Below, piece by piece: positions 21,633-22,318 of a DNA stretch of 22,318 nt. The notes beneath the pieces are model-generated. The model did no database searches and had not been told where the DNA came from. It saw only the letters and a program-made list of their open reading frames with translations. The stretch lies in the NCBI GenBank assembly GCA_002494125.1, contig DLBD01000123.1:1-22318 (forward strand), in the 5' to 3' direction. The stretch comes from Ruminococcaceae bacterium UBA7030. GTDB taxonomy: Bacteria; Bacillota; Clostridia; Oscillospirales; Acutalibacteraceae. Every line of letters begins with the position of its first letter. Positions within the stretch are counted from its first letter, which is position 1. The position numbers and the translations under genes are program-made.

Positions 21633-21661
21633 TTGACTTATTAAATAAAAAATAGTAAAAT
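21633..21661 (+). promoter_or_regulatory. sigma-A promoter of the glycyl-tRNA synthetase gene
   Basis: TTGACT (21633-21638), a 17-nt spacer and TAAAAT (21656-21661). The leader is only about 25 nt, too short for a T-box. Confidence 0.75.
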
Positions 21662-21692
21662 AACAAGGTATATAAATACGGAGGTTACTATT

Positions 21693-22318
21693 ATGAAAAA
21701 CACCGAAAAAACACTCGAACAGCTTGTTGCTCTTTCAAAGGGCAGAGGTTTTGTATACCCCGGCAGTGAAATTTACGGCGGTCTTGCAAACACCTGGGAC
21801 TACGGTCCTCTCGGCGTCGAGGTTAAAGAGAATATAAAAAAAGCTTGGAGAAAAAAGTTTATTCAGGAGAACAAGTATAATGTCGGCCTTGATTCTGCTA
21901 TTCTTATGAATCCTCAGACATGGATTGCATCAGGACATCTCGGCGGCTTCTCAGATCCTCTTATGGACTGCTGCGAATGTAAGACAAGGCACAGAGCTGA
22001 CGACCTTATTGAAAGCTTTGACGGCACAAATGTTGCAGGTTGGACTAACGAGCAGATGGCTGACTATATCAAGGAAAAGAATATTCCTTGTCCGAACTGC
22101 GGAGCGCACAACTTTACAGATATTCGTCAGTTCAATCTTATGTTCACAACCTTCCAGGGTGTTACCGAGGACACAAAGGACGAGATTTATCTTCGCCCTG
22201 AAACTGCACAGGGTATCTTTGTAAACTTCGCAAATGTTCAGAGAACAACAAGAAAAAAGGTTCCTTTCGGCGTTGCACAGATTGGTAAATCCTTCAGAAA
22301 CGAAATCACACCGGGTAA
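21693..22318 (+). CDS. glyS: Glycyl-tRNA synthetase, homodimeric type (3' truncated by the window)
   Basis: About 208 residues of a class II synthetase that charges tRNA-Gly are visible; the frame runs off the right edge. Recognisable segments are GFVYPGSEIYGGLANTWDYGP at the N-terminus, LMNPQTWIASGHLGGFSDP, a Cys-containing insertion with CCECKTRHRADD and IPCPNCGAHNF (Zn-ribbon like), then FNLMFTTFQG and the motif-2 region YLRPETAQGIFVNF with RKKVPFGVAQIGKSFRNEI. This is the eukaryote/Firmicute-type alpha2 enzyme, not the alpha2beta2 GlyQ/GlyS enzyme. ATG 21693 follows GGAGG (21680-21684) by 8 nt, behind its own promoter. Confidence 0.96.
   Translation, partial: MKNTEKTLEQLVALSKGRGFVYPGSEIYGGLANTWDYGPLGVEVKENIKKAWRKKFIQENKYNVGLDSAILMNPQTWIASGHLGGFSDPLMDCCECKTRHRADDLIESFDGTNVAGWTNEQMADYIKEKNIPCPNCGAHNFTDIRQFNLMFTTFQGVTEDTKDEIYLRPETAQGIFVNFANVQRTTRKKVPFGVAQIGKSFRNEITPG

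Overview
The window looks like chromosomal DNA of a low-GC, spore-forming, Gram-positive anaerobe. The Clostridia, and probably the Oscillospiraceae/Ruminococcaceae, are the best guess. The reasons are a stage II sporulation phosphatase (SpoIIE), strong GGAGG-type ribosome binding sites, near-consensus sigma-A promoters, short convergent or divergent operons with bidirectional terminators, a HrcA-type CIRCE element, a B12-dependent methionine synthase whose activation domain is a separate gene, and a YabE-like DUF348/G5/3D wall protein. No insertion sequence, prophage, CRISPR array, tRNA or rRNA was found. I see no broken gene; only the two edge genes are cut by the window.

Layout: (1) 1-380: the tail of an unidentified, probably surface, protein and a 52-aa peptide gene, closed by a terminator. 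(2) 419-4640: a + strand methionine operon, metF, MetH activation-domain gene, metH, and an IscR-like Rrf2 regulator, joined by short overlaps. (3) 4641-6353: a - strand operon of exonuclease III, a TfoX_N protein and a DUF1349 protein. (4) 6454-8458: - strand htpG with a consensus promoter and a perfect CIRCE operator. (5) 8494-11620: + strand spoIIE overlapping a gene for a degenerate GlmS-isomerase-like (SIS) protein. (6) 11619-16293: - strand operon ddl, ywiB-like DUF1934, argS and a radical SAM protein. (7) 16338-19860: a five-gene + strand cassette of unrecognised, mostly membrane proteins. (8) 19861-21617: a long non-coding region with a WalR-type box, a consensus promoter and a structured leader, then the G5/3D protein. 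(9) 21633 to the end: the 5' part of glycyl-tRNA synthetase.

The first half is mostly housekeeping: methyl-group metabolism, DNA repair and chaperone functions. From ddl onward the window is rich in cell-envelope functions: peptidoglycan precursor synthesis, the unknown membrane cassette and the probable wall-remodelling protein. The strongest candidates for something undescribed are the five-gene membrane cassette (two distant four-TM paralogues, a soluble DUF7674-like protein, a single-pass protein that looks like a sortase without its catalytic residues, and a 57-aa membrane peptide, bracketed by an AT-rich inverted repeat), the GlmS-like pseudoenzyme translationally coupled to spoIIE, and the orphan structured leader upstream of the G5/3D gene. 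All identifications come from reading the sequence and from memory of the families; no database search was run.
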